From HXMU1420-13 sp965601825 (GTDB lineage Bacteria > Bacteroidota > Rhodothermia > Balneolales > Balneolaceae), in NCBI GenBank assembly GCA_965601825.1, contig OZ271839.1, positions 2,852,001 through 2,916,000 of the forward strand: DNA of 64,000 nt, in the 5' to 3' direction. Shown piece by piece: positions 18,883-27,822 of the stretch (position 1 is the stretch's first letter; each line of letters begins with the position of its first letter). Made by a program: the position numbers and the translations under genes. The notes beneath the pieces are model-generated. The model saw only the letters and a program-made list of their open reading frames with translations, searched no databases and had not been told where the DNA came from.

Positions 18883-20727
18883 CTACCTAAAGTAGTTGTA
18901 AACTTTTTCTGCAAGTTTCTCTCCTATTACATTCTTTAACGATTCCTGATCGGCATTCTTAATTTTCTTTACCGATCCAAACTCTTTGAGCATCAATTGT
19001 GCTTTCTTCTCTCCCACACCTTCAATCTCTGTCAATTCAGTTGTGAGCGTTCTTTTCGCTCTTTTTTGTCGATGAAAAGTAATAGCGAACCGATGAGCCT
19101 CATCTCTTGCTTGTTGCAGCAATTTAAGGGCTGTTGATTTCTTTGGAATCATGTAAGGTTCTGATCTTCCCGGCACAAAAACTTCTTCCAGTCGCTTAGC
19201 AAGTCCAATAATCTCACATTCTCCGTAAAAACCAATCTCCTTCAATGCTTCTACCGCTGAAGAAAGCTGACCTTTACCTCCATCCACAACAATTAAGTCG
19301 GGGATTTGAAGACCGTCTTTCATAACTGCGGTATAACGACGAGTCAATATTTCTTTCATCGATGCAAAATCATCAGGACCTTCTACCGTTTTGATATTAA
19401 ACCTCTTGTATTCACTTTTTCGTGGTTTGGCATCCACAAAACTAACCATGGATGCCACAGCATCCGTCCCCTGGAAATTGGAGTTATCAAAACATTCGAT
19501 TCTTCTAGGCAATCGCTGAAGTTTAAGATGTTCTTTCAATTCTTTCACAGCATGAGGAATTCGATCACGTTCCGATTTCTCTTTCTCCAATCTTCGTTCG
19601 TTCAAATGCAATCTCGCATTTGCTGTCGCCATTTTGATCAGACCGGCTTTCTCACCACGTTCAGGCACATGAACCGGGACTTTCTTCCCTTTTTCCTGAA
19701 ATAAATACTCAACCAATGGTTCATCATCGGTAATAGCCTGACTTATATAAACCTCATCAGGAATTGCAGCTGTGTATTGTCCTGTATAATAATCCTCCAC
19801 AAACGATTGAATAAGATCATTTACCGTCAATCCATCAATGTTTTTTAAAAAGCGATGGAATTTTCCAATCAATTTGCCTTCGCGGACTTTAAACAGAACC
19901 CCACATCCTTCTTGAATTTCTTCATCAATGCTGATTGCAAACACATCACGATCTACTTTCTTATCAGCCACCATTTTCATTTTGTGGCTGTACCGCTCAA
20001 CCGCCTGGTAGCTATCCCGAAGTTTTGCAGCATCCTCAAATGCCATTGCATCTGATGCAATCTTCATTTCTTCTTTAAGTTCACGAAGTAACACTTCGTT
20101 TTGGCCATTAACCAAACGCTCTACTTTTTTTATGACCACCTGATAGCGTTCATCATCCCAATCAGCCGAACAGTTTCCCAAATAATCCTCAAAACATGAA
20201 TGCCATTTTGGAAGACCTCGTGTCTTGTCAATATTCTTGATTCCAACCGCACATGTACACAATCCGAATGCTTTTCGGATGGTCTCCAACATTCGCTTCA
20301 TGGTCACAACAGAATCATAGGGCCCATAATATTTACTGCCATCTTTGATGATGGTCCGTGTGGGATACACTCTTGGCTTTGTGTCCTTGGTAATACATAT
20401 GTATGGATATGATTTATCATCCCTATACAGAATGTTATATCGTGGCTGATATTGCTTAATGAAGTTGTTTTCTAGGATGAGAGCTTCGGCTTCAGAATCA
20501 GTTACCACTACTTCCAAATCATCGATTTTAGAAACCATGGTTTTGATCCGACCATCCACCGGTCGGGATTCCTGAAAGTAGGATCTTACCCTATTTCGAA
20601 GCTTTTTGGCCTTGCCCACATAGAGTACACTCCCGCCCTTATCTCGATAGATATACACACCGGGAGAAAGCGGAAGATTGGCTACTTTTTCGGTTAAAGG
20701 AATTGTGGGTGACTCAGGATTACTCAT
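18883..20727 (-). CDS. uvrC: Excinuclease ABC subunit C
   Basis: A 614-aa nucleotide-excision-repair nuclease. The GIY-YIG domain is at the N-terminus (LPLSPGVYIYRDKGGSVLYV, then GKAKKLRNRVRSYF). The UVR motif is near residue 210 (EMKIASDAMAFEDAAKLRD). The RNase H-like 5' endonuclease domain has IECFDNSNFQGTDAVASMVS and IVVDGGKGQLSSA, and the C-terminal helix-hairpin-helix pair has LTEIEGVGEKKAQLMLKEFG. The usual four-cysteine cluster region reads LCTC...HSCFEDYLGNCSADW, so the last of the four cysteines appears replaced by tryptophan (see findings). It is transcribed alone; the 169 bp upstream of the sigma gene hold no recognisable feature. Confidence 0.96.
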   Translation of the reverse strand: MSNPESPTIPLTEKVANLPLSPGVYIYRDKGGSVLYVGKAKKLRNRVRSYFQESRPVDGRIKTMVSKIDDLEVVVTDSEAEALILENNFIKQYQPRYNILYRDDKSYPYICITKDTKPRVYPTRTIIKDGSKYYGPYDSVVTMKRMLETIRKAFGLCTCAVGIKNIDKTRGLPKWHSCFEDYLGNCSADWDDERYQVVIKKVERLVNGQNEVLLRELKEEMKIASDAMAFEDAAKLRDSYQAVERYSHKMKMVADKKVDRDVFAISIDEEIQEGCGVLFKVREGKLIGKFHRFLKNIDGLTVNDLIQSFVEDYYTGQYTAAIPDEVYISQAITDDEPLVEYLFQEKGKKVPVHVPERGEKAGLIKMATANARLHLNERRLEKEKSERDRIPHAVKELKEHLKLQRLPRRIECFDNSNFQGTDAVASMVSFVDAKPRKSEYKRFNIKTVEGPDDFASMKEILTRRYTAVMKDGLQIPDLIVVDGGKGQLSSAVEALKEIGFYGECEIIGLAKRLEEVFVPGRSEPYMIPKKSTALKLLQQARDEAHRFAITFHRQKRAKRTLTTELTEIEGVGEKKAQLMLKEFGSVKKIKNADQESLKNVIGEKLAEKVYNYFR

Positions 20728-20788
20728 TGAGACGAAGATACAAAGAATTGATAATTCACTACCCTCACATTTCTATATTAGAATAGTT

Positions 20789-21715
20789 ATGAAAAAGCTA
20801 TCCCAATCTACCTTCCAAAAAGTCAAGACCTTCATCTTTGAACATGGTCGGGAATTAGACCAACGATTATTTGAATTCCATTTTGAGGAAGTTAGTAAAG
20901 AATCAGTTATTGAGACTTTATTAACGTATCAAAATGAAGATGGTGGATTTGGTCAGGCGTTGGAACCTGATTTGCGATCTCCCCTTTCAACCGTTTATAC
21001 AACTTCACAAGGACTCTTTATACTACGGGATGTTGGAGCGACTTCTGAACAGCCAATTGTTCAAAAAGCCATGCAGTATTTACTCGACAATTATAATGAA
21101 GTGAAATCTATTTGGCCGATTATCCCACGAGAGGCTTTAGATGCACCTCATGCCGGTCATTGGGATGATATTATTGAAAATGAATTCGACGACTTCATCA
21201 TCAACATGCGCGCCGGTTTAGCCGGACATTTTTGGCATTACAAGAAACTAGTCCCAGATGGTTTAGCAAAAAAGATCACTCATGAAGCAATGAAAGCTTT
21301 CAGATCCATTACAATCGATCAACTCGGATGGATTTTTAATCTATGGAGTTATTTGGGTTTGATGAATACCAAAGGATTACCCGAACATCACAAAAAGAAA
21401 TTGAAGGATAGGTTGAGTCAGGTAATTCCAAAACAGATTTCCAGTAATCCTGAATCATGGACGATGATGAGCGTCTCCCCATTGAATATGGCGCAAAGTC
21501 CGGATGCACCAATGGCATCTTTTATTGATCCAAAGTTAATTCAATCGAATCTTGACCTTGATATTGAATCTCAATTGCCCGATGGGACCTGGGCCTTGGA
21601 TTGGTCCTGGGAAGTGGATGATCCAATCAACTGGAAGATTGCAGAAAAGGAATGGAAAGGACATCTTGCTATAGGAAAACTCAAAACTCTCAAAGCTTAC
21701 AAGAAGATTCAATAA
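20789..21715 (+). CDS. Alpha/alpha-toroid (prenyltransferase/squalene-oxidase-repeat-like) protein
   Basis: 308 aa from ATG 20789; the longer frame starting at 20678 would run back into uvrC. A QNEDGGFGQALEPDLRSPLS segment near residue 45 matches the QxxDGGFG repeat of terpene-cyclase and prenyltransferase-type barrels. A second imperfect copy is LPDGTWALDWSWEVDDP near the C-terminus. No DxDD or other cyclase acid motif is evident, so I do not call it an enzyme. Its stop overlaps the next start by one base (TAATG), making a likely operon with three following genes. Cytosolic; function unknown. Confidence 0.7.
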   Translation: MKKLSQSTFQKVKTFIFEHGRELDQRLFEFHFEEVSKESVIETLLTYQNEDGGFGQALEPDLRSPLSTVYTTSQGLFILRDVGATSEQPIVQKAMQYLLDNYNEVKSIWPIIPREALDAPHAGHWDDIIENEFDDFIINMRAGLAGHFWHYKKLVPDGLAKKITHEAMKAFRSITIDQLGWIFNLWSYLGLMNTKGLPEHHKKKLKDRLSQVIPKQISSNPESWTMMSVSPLNMAQSPDAPMASFIDPKLIQSNLDLDIESQLPDGTWALDWSWEVDDPINWKIAEKEWKGHLAIGKLKTLKAYKKIQ

Positions 21716-22395
21716 TGAAAATAATAAGATCAAAGAAATTCCTATTTGCTGATCTTGCACCAAAAATGAGGGTACTCAAGATTTTGGAATTGTATGTTTT
21801 ACCTGAATTTGAAAGTGATGGTTTTAAACTTCTTAAGAGTGGCCCTTCATTAAAAAAAGAAGAAGGTAATTTTGAATGGATAGTTGATTTTTTTGCTAGT
21901 AAATGGAATTCTGGAAATACAGTGTGTCTTTACAATCCTCATTTTACTGTTAGAAATAAGGAGTACAGAAAATATTTAAAAACACATGAAAAACTGATTA
22001 CTGGTAATGGGCAAATTTCATCAACATATGGAAAACAACATTGGGAAAAGAAAATTTTTTCAACTGATGATTCTGAAGCCTACTTCCTCGAAGATCTTGA
22101 CTTCGCTAAGTATGACAATTTCGAATTGATTGAAAACTTAGTAAGAAATATTAGAGAAGTTGGATACCCTTTCTTTCGAATGATGTCTGAGTTTGACAGC
22201 ATAAGAAACTTTTATGTTTCAAAGGAACAAAGAATAGCAGCACCAAGACTTATTGATTTATGCTATGTTTTAAATAGGAAGGAAGAAATAAATTCTATTA
22301 TTGATTGGTATTATAAGTCTAATCAAAATTGTCCACAGTTCCTTGAAGACAGAATGCAGATGAGGGTAGATAACTGGTTAAAACAAAATATTTAA
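21715..22395 (+). CDS. Hypothetical cytosolic protein
   Basis: 226 aa from ATG 21715, which shares one base with the previous stop. No signal peptide or membrane helix. The sequence is rich in aromatic and charged residues (for example EWIVDFFASKWNSGNTVCLY and YFLEDLDFAKYDNFELIENL), and I recognise no family. Base composition is more AT-rich than that of the flanking genes, which could mean a later insertion into the operon. Context places it between an alpha/alpha-toroid protein and a hotdog-fold protein. Confidence 0.65.
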   Translation: MKIIRSKKFLFADLAPKMRVLKILELYVLPEFESDGFKLLKSGPSLKKEEGNFEWIVDFFASKWNSGNTVCLYNPHFTVRNKEYRKYLKTHEKLITGNGQISSTYGKQHWEKKIFSTDDSEAYFLEDLDFAKYDNFELIENLVRNIREVGYPFFRMMSEFDSIRNFYVSKEQRIAAPRLIDLCYVLNRKEEINSIIDWYYKSNQNCPQFLEDRMQMRVDNWLKQNI

Positions 22396-22419
22396 GTCAA
22401 GCCATATCGAATTAATTAA

Positions 22420-22869
22420 ATGAATCAAGAAACCTTCGAACATATCTTAAGATCTCAAATACCTATCGCCTGGATCGCCGGTGTTCGATTAGAGAGTTAT
22501 GAAAATGATGTTTGCAAGATTTGTGTAGAGCACGACTTCCTAAATCAAAATCCATTTGGCAGTATGTTTTGGGCGGTTCAGGGAATGGCTGCTGAATTTG
22601 CCGGCGGAATGATGCTAAATTATAAGATTAAATCTTCAGGAAAAAGCATCTCTTATCTGGTCATCGAAAGCAAAAGCACCTTTCATAAAAAAGCGACAGG
22701 GAAAATCATTTTTACCTGTAATCAGGGAGATATCATTGATCAGAAAATCCAAAAAGCTATAGATACAAATACACCTCAGGTATTTGAGTTGAGTAGCATC
22801 GGTACGGATGAAGCAGACGATAAAGTAGCCGAATTCACTTTTACTTGGAGTATTAAGGTCAGAGAATGA
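22420..22869 (+). CDS. DUF4442-type hotdog-fold protein
   Basis: 149 aa. The central segment NPFGSMFWAVQGMAAEFAGG is the DUF4442 version of the hotdog helix region that in thioesterases holds the acyl chain and active-site acid. The following beta strands (SISYLVIESKSTFHKKATGK) fit the fold. Relatives are thought to be acyl-CoA thioesterase-like, but the catalytic residue is not certain here. It shares a 4-bp ATGA overlap with the GNAT gene downstream, so the two are coupled. Confidence 0.75.
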   Translation: MNQETFEHILRSQIPIAWIAGVRLESYENDVCKICVEHDFLNQNPFGSMFWAVQGMAAEFAGGMMLNYKIKSSGKSISYLVIESKSTFHKKATGKIIFTCNQGDIIDQKIQKAIDTNTPQVFELSSIGTDEADDKVAEFTFTWSIKVRE

Positions 22870-23366
22870 GGATAAGTAAGATAGTTGTTAATCGATTATC
22901 AGATTCCCGATGGAATGAAGGACGTGATCTTCGTTTGGAAGCTTTAGAAAAAGAGCCTCAGGCATACAGTAGCACCTTTGAAGAAGAAGTTGAACTGACC
23001 GAAAGCGAATGGATTATCCGAAATAGAAATGCTTTGTATGTATTTATCAATGATGAACCGGTTGGAATGATCGTGATGATTATACAAGACAACCCAATGA
23101 CCAAACATATCGCTAATATCTTCGGTGTGTATGTCAAGAAATCACATCGTGAATTAGGTATTGGCAGTAGACTCATTGAACAAGCGATTAAAGAACTCAG
23201 CAAAAATGATCAGGTAGTTAAGATTAAACTTTCAGTGAATACTGAACAGACAGCAGCTGTCAAATTATATGAGAAACACGGTTTCAAGGTAGTTGGAAAT
23301 CAAGAGAAGGAATTCTATTTCAATGACAGATTCTATGATGATTTACTTATGGAATTGCATCTCTAA
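22866..23366 (+). CDS. GNAT-family N-acetyltransferase
   Basis: 166 aa. The acetyl-CoA-binding motif A is present as IFGVYVKKSHRELGIGSRLI, with the R/Q-x-x-G-x-G/A pattern (RELGIGS). It is followed by motif B (NTEQTAAVKLYEKHGFKVVG), typical of RimI/RimJ-like enzymes. The acceptor (protein, amine or small molecule) is unknown. It is the last gene of the small plus-strand operon beginning at 20789. Confidence 0.88.
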   Translation: MRISKIVVNRLSDSRWNEGRDLRLEALEKEPQAYSSTFEEEVELTESEWIIRNRNALYVFINDEPVGMIVMIIQDNPMTKHIANIFGVYVKKSHRELGIGSRLIEQAIKELSKNDQVVKIKLSVNTEQTAAVKLYEKHGFKVVGNQEKEFYFNDRFYDDLLMELHL

Positions 23367-23443
23367 GCTGAATCATTACTTTCAGTTATATTTTGACGCT
23401 TAATTTCTCTTGTGAACCGTCTAGATAAGTCTTTATATCAATC

Positions 23444-24478
23444 ATGAGGATTTTCATTCTCCCATTATTTCTGATCCTACTTATAGGCTGCTCAAGCACT
23501 CCTTCTGATCGCATGCAACTTTCAGGGAAAATTGAGAATCCTGATGAAAGTATGTCAGTAAAGATTTATAGAGGAACAACTTTACTTCATGAATTCACCA
23601 TAGACTCTAAAGGTTCTTTCGATGATTCATTTGAAGTGAAAGAAGGATTAGCCTTCATTGTTCATGGATCAAAGTTCATGCGGATTTACGTGAAGAATGG
23701 TTTCAAATCACGATTTAATGCTGATTACGATGATTTCTATGAAACAGCCACTCTGAAAGGTGATGGCGAAGATATCTTTCAACTTGAAGATGAATTTGAT
23801 GAATTAGAAGCTAAGTACTCAGATCAAATCATCGATAATCCCACTCTGGAATATTTTGGATCTGCCTCTGAAGACTACAAGCTAGATTTCAATTCAATTT
23901 TAAATGAGAACGGCATTTCGGATTCTGCACAAGTAGCTAATCTAATAGCTGAAGTGGATGATTTTATTTCCAGATTCAAGATAAAAATCGAAAGCAGAGT
24001 TAATGTTTCTGAGGAACTTAAACCAGGAACTCCTTCTCCTACTTTTGTGAATTATGAGAATCTTGCAGGTGGATTTAGTTCACTATCAGACTTCAGAGGT
24101 AAATATGTATATATCGATTTTTGGACTACCTGGTGTGGACCTTGTTTAAAGGAATTCCCAACCTTGAAAGAACTGGAAACTGAGTATGCAGGCAGAAATA
24201 TTGAGTTCGTGTACATTTCATTAGAAGCTCCTCAAGATCATGGAAACGATCCCGATGAAGCACGAGCTGCATGGAGAACATTTGTTCAAGAACGCGAATT
24301 GGGTGGAGTTCAATTATTTTCCGATCATAATTTTGATTCTGAATTTATAAAGGACTACAAAATTGAATTCATCCCACGCTATGTTCTTATTGATCCTGAG
24401 GGAAATATCGTATCTCCAGATGCGCCACGACCATCAAATCCAACTCTAATCGAGTTATTCGATGAACTTGGGATTTGA
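23444..24478 (+). CDS. TlpA/ResA-like thioredoxin-fold lipoprotein
   Basis: 344 aa. The N-terminus is a lipoprotein signal (LFLILLIGCSS, lipobox cysteine about residue 16), so the protein is probably anchored in the envelope. An N-terminal DUF4369-like beta domain (residues ~25-170) precedes a C-terminal thioredoxin fold. That fold has the redox motif WTTWCGPCLKEFPTLKELE near residue 230 and the cis-proline-type segment FIPRYVLIDPEGN. Such proteins keep periplasmic thiols reduced, for instance in cytochrome c maturation. Single gene with its own upstream gap. Confidence 0.88.
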   Translation: MRIFILPLFLILLIGCSSTPSDRMQLSGKIENPDESMSVKIYRGTTLLHEFTIDSKGSFDDSFEVKEGLAFIVHGSKFMRIYVKNGFKSRFNADYDDFYETATLKGDGEDIFQLEDEFDELEAKYSDQIIDNPTLEYFGSASEDYKLDFNSILNENGISDSAQVANLIAEVDDFISRFKIKIESRVNVSEELKPGTPSPTFVNYENLAGGFSSLSDFRGKYVYIDFWTTWCGPCLKEFPTLKELETEYAGRNIEFVYISLEAPQDHGNDPDEARAAWRTFVQERELGGVQLFSDHNFDSEFIKDYKIEFIPRYVLIDPEGNIVSPDAPRPSNPTLIELFDELGI

Positions 24479-24576
24479 TAATCAATCCAACCTATTTGAT
24501 ATATTTTGAAATAGCTTAGCTGAGGAATTAATTTAGAACATTGATTTTATTCTAGTATTCAATTTCATCGAGATCT

Positions 24577-25002
24577 ATGAAGGTTATAACTATATCACTT
24601 CTCTTACTCACTTTATCATTTAATGTATCGGCTCAAGAGAATATTCATGGACTTACAGATCAAAAAACATGGACATATACATATTTAATTGCTCATAATG
24701 AACAAAAGGATGATCTACGGTTGTTTCTAGAAAAAAATTGGTTTGTAATGGATAGTATTGCTGTACAACAAGGACTATTCAACGATTATTACTTAATTGA
24801 AAACACGAATAGTGATACTTCAAGAGGTTGGGATTTCATTGTAGCCGTTGAATATTTTACCAGGAATACATTTTCTGATATTCAGGACGAGTGGTCAATT
24901 ATTAGAAGAAATCATGAAACGGTACTCATCAATGGAAAAAACCTACGTGATTTAGGACAGGTTGTAAAATCTGAAGTTGTGATAAAACACACCGATGATT
25001 AA
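24577..25002 (+). CDS. Hypothetical secreted protein
   Basis: 141 aa with a clear signal peptide (about residues 1-20, cleavage after VSA before QEN). The mature part (~120 aa) contains alternating aromatic/acidic segments such as EKNWFVMDSIAVQQGLFNDY and GWDFIVAVEYFTRNTF, and its length would suit a small alpha/beta fold. I recognise no family. It stands between a thioredoxin-like lipoprotein and an NTF2-like secreted protein, which may only share location. Confidence 0.7.
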   Translation: MKVITISLLLLTLSFNVSAQENIHGLTDQKTWTYTYLIAHNEQKDDLRLFLEKNWFVMDSIAVQQGLFNDYYLIENTNSDTSRGWDFIVAVEYFTRNTFSDIQDEWSIIRRNHETVLINGKNLRDLGQVVKSEVVIKHTDD

Positions 25003-25165
25003 CAGACATCATCGCATTTTAAAGCCCAGATCGAATTATACCGGAAATGGTACACTTCTAATTTTGTCACTGGTCGAATTCAACCGGATTTTTATCTACG
25101 TAAGAGCATCATTTGCAGAAAGTACCCAACCAATATGTGATGGGGAAGTATTCTAACTCAAAAAC

Positions 25166-25594
25166 ATGATGAAAAAACTATCTCTTACACTCCTATTTAT
25201 TTCTCTGTCGTTTACGGCTTTTGCTCAAGATATGATGGAAACACCACCGGAAGCTGCAGCTATTGAAAAAGCGCTGAATTACTATTTAGATGGTGGTACA
25301 AACAATGATTTTGAAACACTAGAAAAGGCTTTTCATCCTGATGCCAGAATGATATGGATGACCGATGCCACTCAAAATGTTAATGCTGTCGAGTTTTTTA
25401 AAAATGGAATGAGACCCAGACCTCCACAAAATCGAGAGACGAGGAACATATCAATTGATATATCAAAAAATGCAGCCAGTGCTAGAATTGAAATCGAGTA
25501 TGATACTTTCATGTTTGTAGATTTCATGACACTTCTTGACATCGAAGGCGAATGGAAAATCGTGAGCAAGGTTTTTACTCGAATCAATAAATAG
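25166..25594 (+). CDS. Secreted NTF2-like (putative lumazine-binding type) protein
   Basis: 142 aa with a signal peptide (ends AFAQ near residue 21). The mature domain shows the SnoaL/NTF2-like pattern: an N-terminal helix (AAIEKALNYYLDGGTNNDFE), then FHPDARMIWM, then a curved sheet ending in DIEGEWKIVSKVFTR. In this group the fold often serves as a binding pocket and the function is usually unknown. A second secreted NTF2-like protein is encoded at 63243-63704. Confidence 0.8.
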   Translation: MMKKLSLTLLFISLSFTAFAQDMMETPPEAAAIEKALNYYLDGGTNNDFETLEKAFHPDARMIWMTDATQNVNAVEFFKNGMRPRPPQNRETRNISIDISKNAASARIEIEYDTFMFVDFMTLLDIEGEWKIVSKVFTRINK

Positions 25595-25634
25595 ATTTTG
25601 CCTTAGGTTGTGAATCGTTAGATTTGCAGCCGTC

Positions 25635-25898
25635 ATGAGTTCACCTGAAAAAATCCCCAATCGATTAGTCTTCTCTGAAGAATATCCAAAGAGAAGAAAG
25701 AAGATATTCATTGTTGTTTCAATCTTGATACTGGTTCAGATTTGTTTAATCTGGCCGATCTACCCCCTTTTTAGTTCTTCAACACCCCTCATATTTGGAT
25801 TCCCGCTTTCCTTTGCCTGGGTCATTTTAATGGTGGTCTGCTCGTTTAGTACCATGCTTTGGTTTTTTCTATATGAAGACAAATCAGGAGAAGTTTAA
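25635..25898 (+). CDS. Small two-helix partner of sodium:solute symporter (DUF3311-like)
   Basis: 87 aa. After a basic N-terminus (YPKRRKKIF) there are two membrane helices, IFIVVSILILVQICLIWPIY and FAWVILMVVCSFSTMLWFFL, joined by a loop with the IFGFPLSF pattern seen in DUF3311-type proteins. It ends exactly one base before the symporter start, so the two are almost certainly translated together. Small proteins in this position are thought to help assemble or stabilise the symporter. Confidence 0.8.
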   Translation: MSSPEKIPNRLVFSEEYPKRRKKIFIVVSILILVQICLIWPIYPLFSSSTPLIFGFPLSFAWVILMVVCSFSTMLWFFLYEDKSGEV

Positions 25899-27377
25899 AT
25901 GGAAAGCTGGGTAATCATTCTCGGGATTTGCGGATTGTATTTGCTCATCACACTAGTAATGGGAATTATCCCGGGACTAAAAGTGAGTCATAGTACCACT
26001 GGTTATGTGGCTGGTGATCGCTCAATGAATGTGTTCATTCTCTACTTCGTTTTGGGAGCCTCCATTTTCTCCAGCTTTGCATTTCTAGGTGGACCAGGCT
26101 GGGCCTATTCACGTGGGGTTGCTGCTTTGTATATCATAGCTTATGGAGCAGTTGGAATGGTTCCTTTCTACTTTTTTGGTCCAAAAGCCAGAGCATTAGG
26201 TGAGAAGTATGGATTTGTAACACAAGCCGAACTACTTGAAGATCGATATAACTCTAAGTTACTATCCGGGATTCTAGCCGTTTTAACCGTAGTAGTTTTG
26301 ATTCCCTATCTCACACTACAAATGAAAGGTGCAGGAATTGTATTAAACACCATTAGTGAAGGTACAATCCCTATTTGGATGGGTGCAGCTATCGCTTACC
26401 TGGTAGTTCTTGTGTATGTGTTTTTTAGTGGTGTGATGGGTGTTGGATGGACAAATACTTTTCAAGGCATTTTCATGCTTATCATCGCATGGTTTTTAGG
26501 GATTTATCTACCACAAGAAATGTATGGAGGTATTGGTTCCATGTTTTCTGAAATATTACAGTCTGAGTTTGCCGACGCTCTTACCGCACCGGGGAGAACC
26601 GCAGCAGGAGAATCATGGGATTGGTGGGGTTTTAGTTCCTCTGTAATCATCTCAGCAATTGGATTTTCGATGTGGCCTCACTTCTTCATGAAAGCCTTTG
26701 CTGCAAAAAGTGACCGAACCATCAAATTAACGGTCGTTCTATACCCGACGTTTCAAATATTCCTGGTTCCGATTCTCATTATTGGGTTTTCAGCAGTGCT
26801 TTCATTTCCCGGTGTTGAACCGGCTGATTCCATTCTGCCTCATGTTCTTCTCAATATGGATTTGCCTGTTGTACTCATCGGTTTAGTCTGTGCCGGGACC
26901 TTGGCAGCATCTATGAGTTCAGGTGATGCAATAGTTCACGCAGCGGCTTCGGTTGGTGTTCGGGATGGACTTACAAAAATTCCGACTGTAGATCGATGGT
27001 TGAAATCTGGTGATCATGAAAGATTGCTGATACGAATTGCTGTAGTCGTCATCTCACTAATCGCCTATTACTTTGCTGTTTTTTCCAAGATTGATATTGT
27101 TTCGCTTTTACTTGGCGCCTATGGTGGAATCGCACAACTCTTTCCATTGATGTTTGCCATGTTTTACTGGCCACGAGCCAATGGGAAAGGTGCATTATCA
27201 GGAATGATCGGTGGTATACTCGTTACGCTCTTTTTCTTGTACAATCCGGATTTTAAACCTTTCCCCATGCATGAAGGTATCTATGGGTTGCTTGTTAATT
27301 TGATCCTGCTAATTAGTGTTAGTCTCGCAACTGAACCTGAAGATGAAAGTCGAATAAAGCGCTATATCAAATATTGA
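25899..27377 (+). CDS. Sodium:solute symporter (SSS family)
   Basis: 492 aa with about 13 hydrophobic helices. Family features include YVAGDRSMNVFILYFVLGAS at helix 1-2, FGPKARALGEKYGFVTQAEL after helix 3, and the GTLAASMSSGDAIVHAAASV segment in the sodium-site region. These transporters use the sodium gradient to import small solutes such as amino acids, sugars, acetate or pantothenate. The substrate cannot be fixed from sequence. Operon with the preceding small partner and the following 119-aa protein (1-bp gap). Confidence 0.92.
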   Translation: MESWVIILGICGLYLLITLVMGIIPGLKVSHSTTGYVAGDRSMNVFILYFVLGASIFSSFAFLGGPGWAYSRGVAALYIIAYGAVGMVPFYFFGPKARALGEKYGFVTQAELLEDRYNSKLLSGILAVLTVVVLIPYLTLQMKGAGIVLNTISEGTIPIWMGAAIAYLVVLVYVFFSGVMGVGWTNTFQGIFMLIIAWFLGIYLPQEMYGGIGSMFSEILQSEFADALTAPGRTAAGESWDWWGFSSSVIISAIGFSMWPHFFMKAFAAKSDRTIKLTVVLYPTFQIFLVPILIIGFSAVLSFPGVEPADSILPHVLLNMDLPVVLIGLVCAGTLAASMSSGDAIVHAAASVGVRDGLTKIPTVDRWLKSGDHERLLIRIAVVVISLIAYYFAVFSKIDIVSLLLGAYGGIAQLFPLMFAMFYWPRANGKGALSGMIGGILVTLFFLYNPDFKPFPMHEGIYGLLVNLILLISVSLATEPEDESRIKRYIKY

Positions 27378-27378
27378 A

Positions 27379-27738
27379 ATGGAATCTCCTAAGAATTATA
27401 GCATTGGTATTGTCACAGAGAATCAAAATAGGATTCAAAAAGCCGAGAAACTGGCTGCTTTATTAGTAGATCATCTTCCGAATGTTCACAATTTCCATCT
27501 TGAGAAGTATGATAAGTTTCCTAATTCTTACCGTATTGTGCTAGAAGGTTCTTTTCTGGATTCAGAAAATCAGATTCATGAGTCCATCCAAATAACGGAC
27601 TCCATCTGTTCAAACTGGTTAGTAATGTATGAACGAGATCAACAAACCATTGAGCTCATTTTTAATAAAACAGATTCAAGTAGCTTTGAAAGAGATGAAT
27701 TCAATGTGATTCGTTGGGCTCATTTTCAAGTGATTTAA
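27379..27738 (+). CDS. Hypothetical cytosolic protein downstream of symporter
   Basis: 119 aa, no signal peptide or membrane helix. It starts one base after the symporter stop, so it is part of that transcript. The pattern of alternating strands and helices (NYSIGIVTENQNRIQKAEKL, YRIVLEGSFLDSENQIHESI) suggests a small alpha/beta domain, but I recognise no family. Context alone suggests a link with symporter function. Confidence 0.65.
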   Translation: MESPKNYSIGIVTENQNRIQKAEKLAALLVDHLPNVHNFHLEKYDKFPNSYRIVLEGSFLDSENQIHESIQITDSICSNWLVMYERDQQTIELIFNKTDSSSFERDEFNVIRWAHFQVI

Positions 27739-27822
27739 TCAGCAATACTTCACATTCTTTTCACGTTTTTGACTAATCTTATCTAACAGATTTTTCTAAT
27801 TATATAAGTAAGACACATTCAA

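Noticed and set aside
20678..20788. N-terminal extension of the toroid protein overlapping uvrC.
   Set aside because: It is antisense to the uvrC start, and a good ATG with family-like sequence follows at 20789.
24995..25156. A 53-codon plus-strand frame overlapping the end of the secreted-protein gene (ATGATTAA).
   Set aside because: No Shine-Dalgarno sequence, no recognisable motif and no amphipathic or hydrophobic pattern; open frames of this size are expected by chance in a 160-bp gap.
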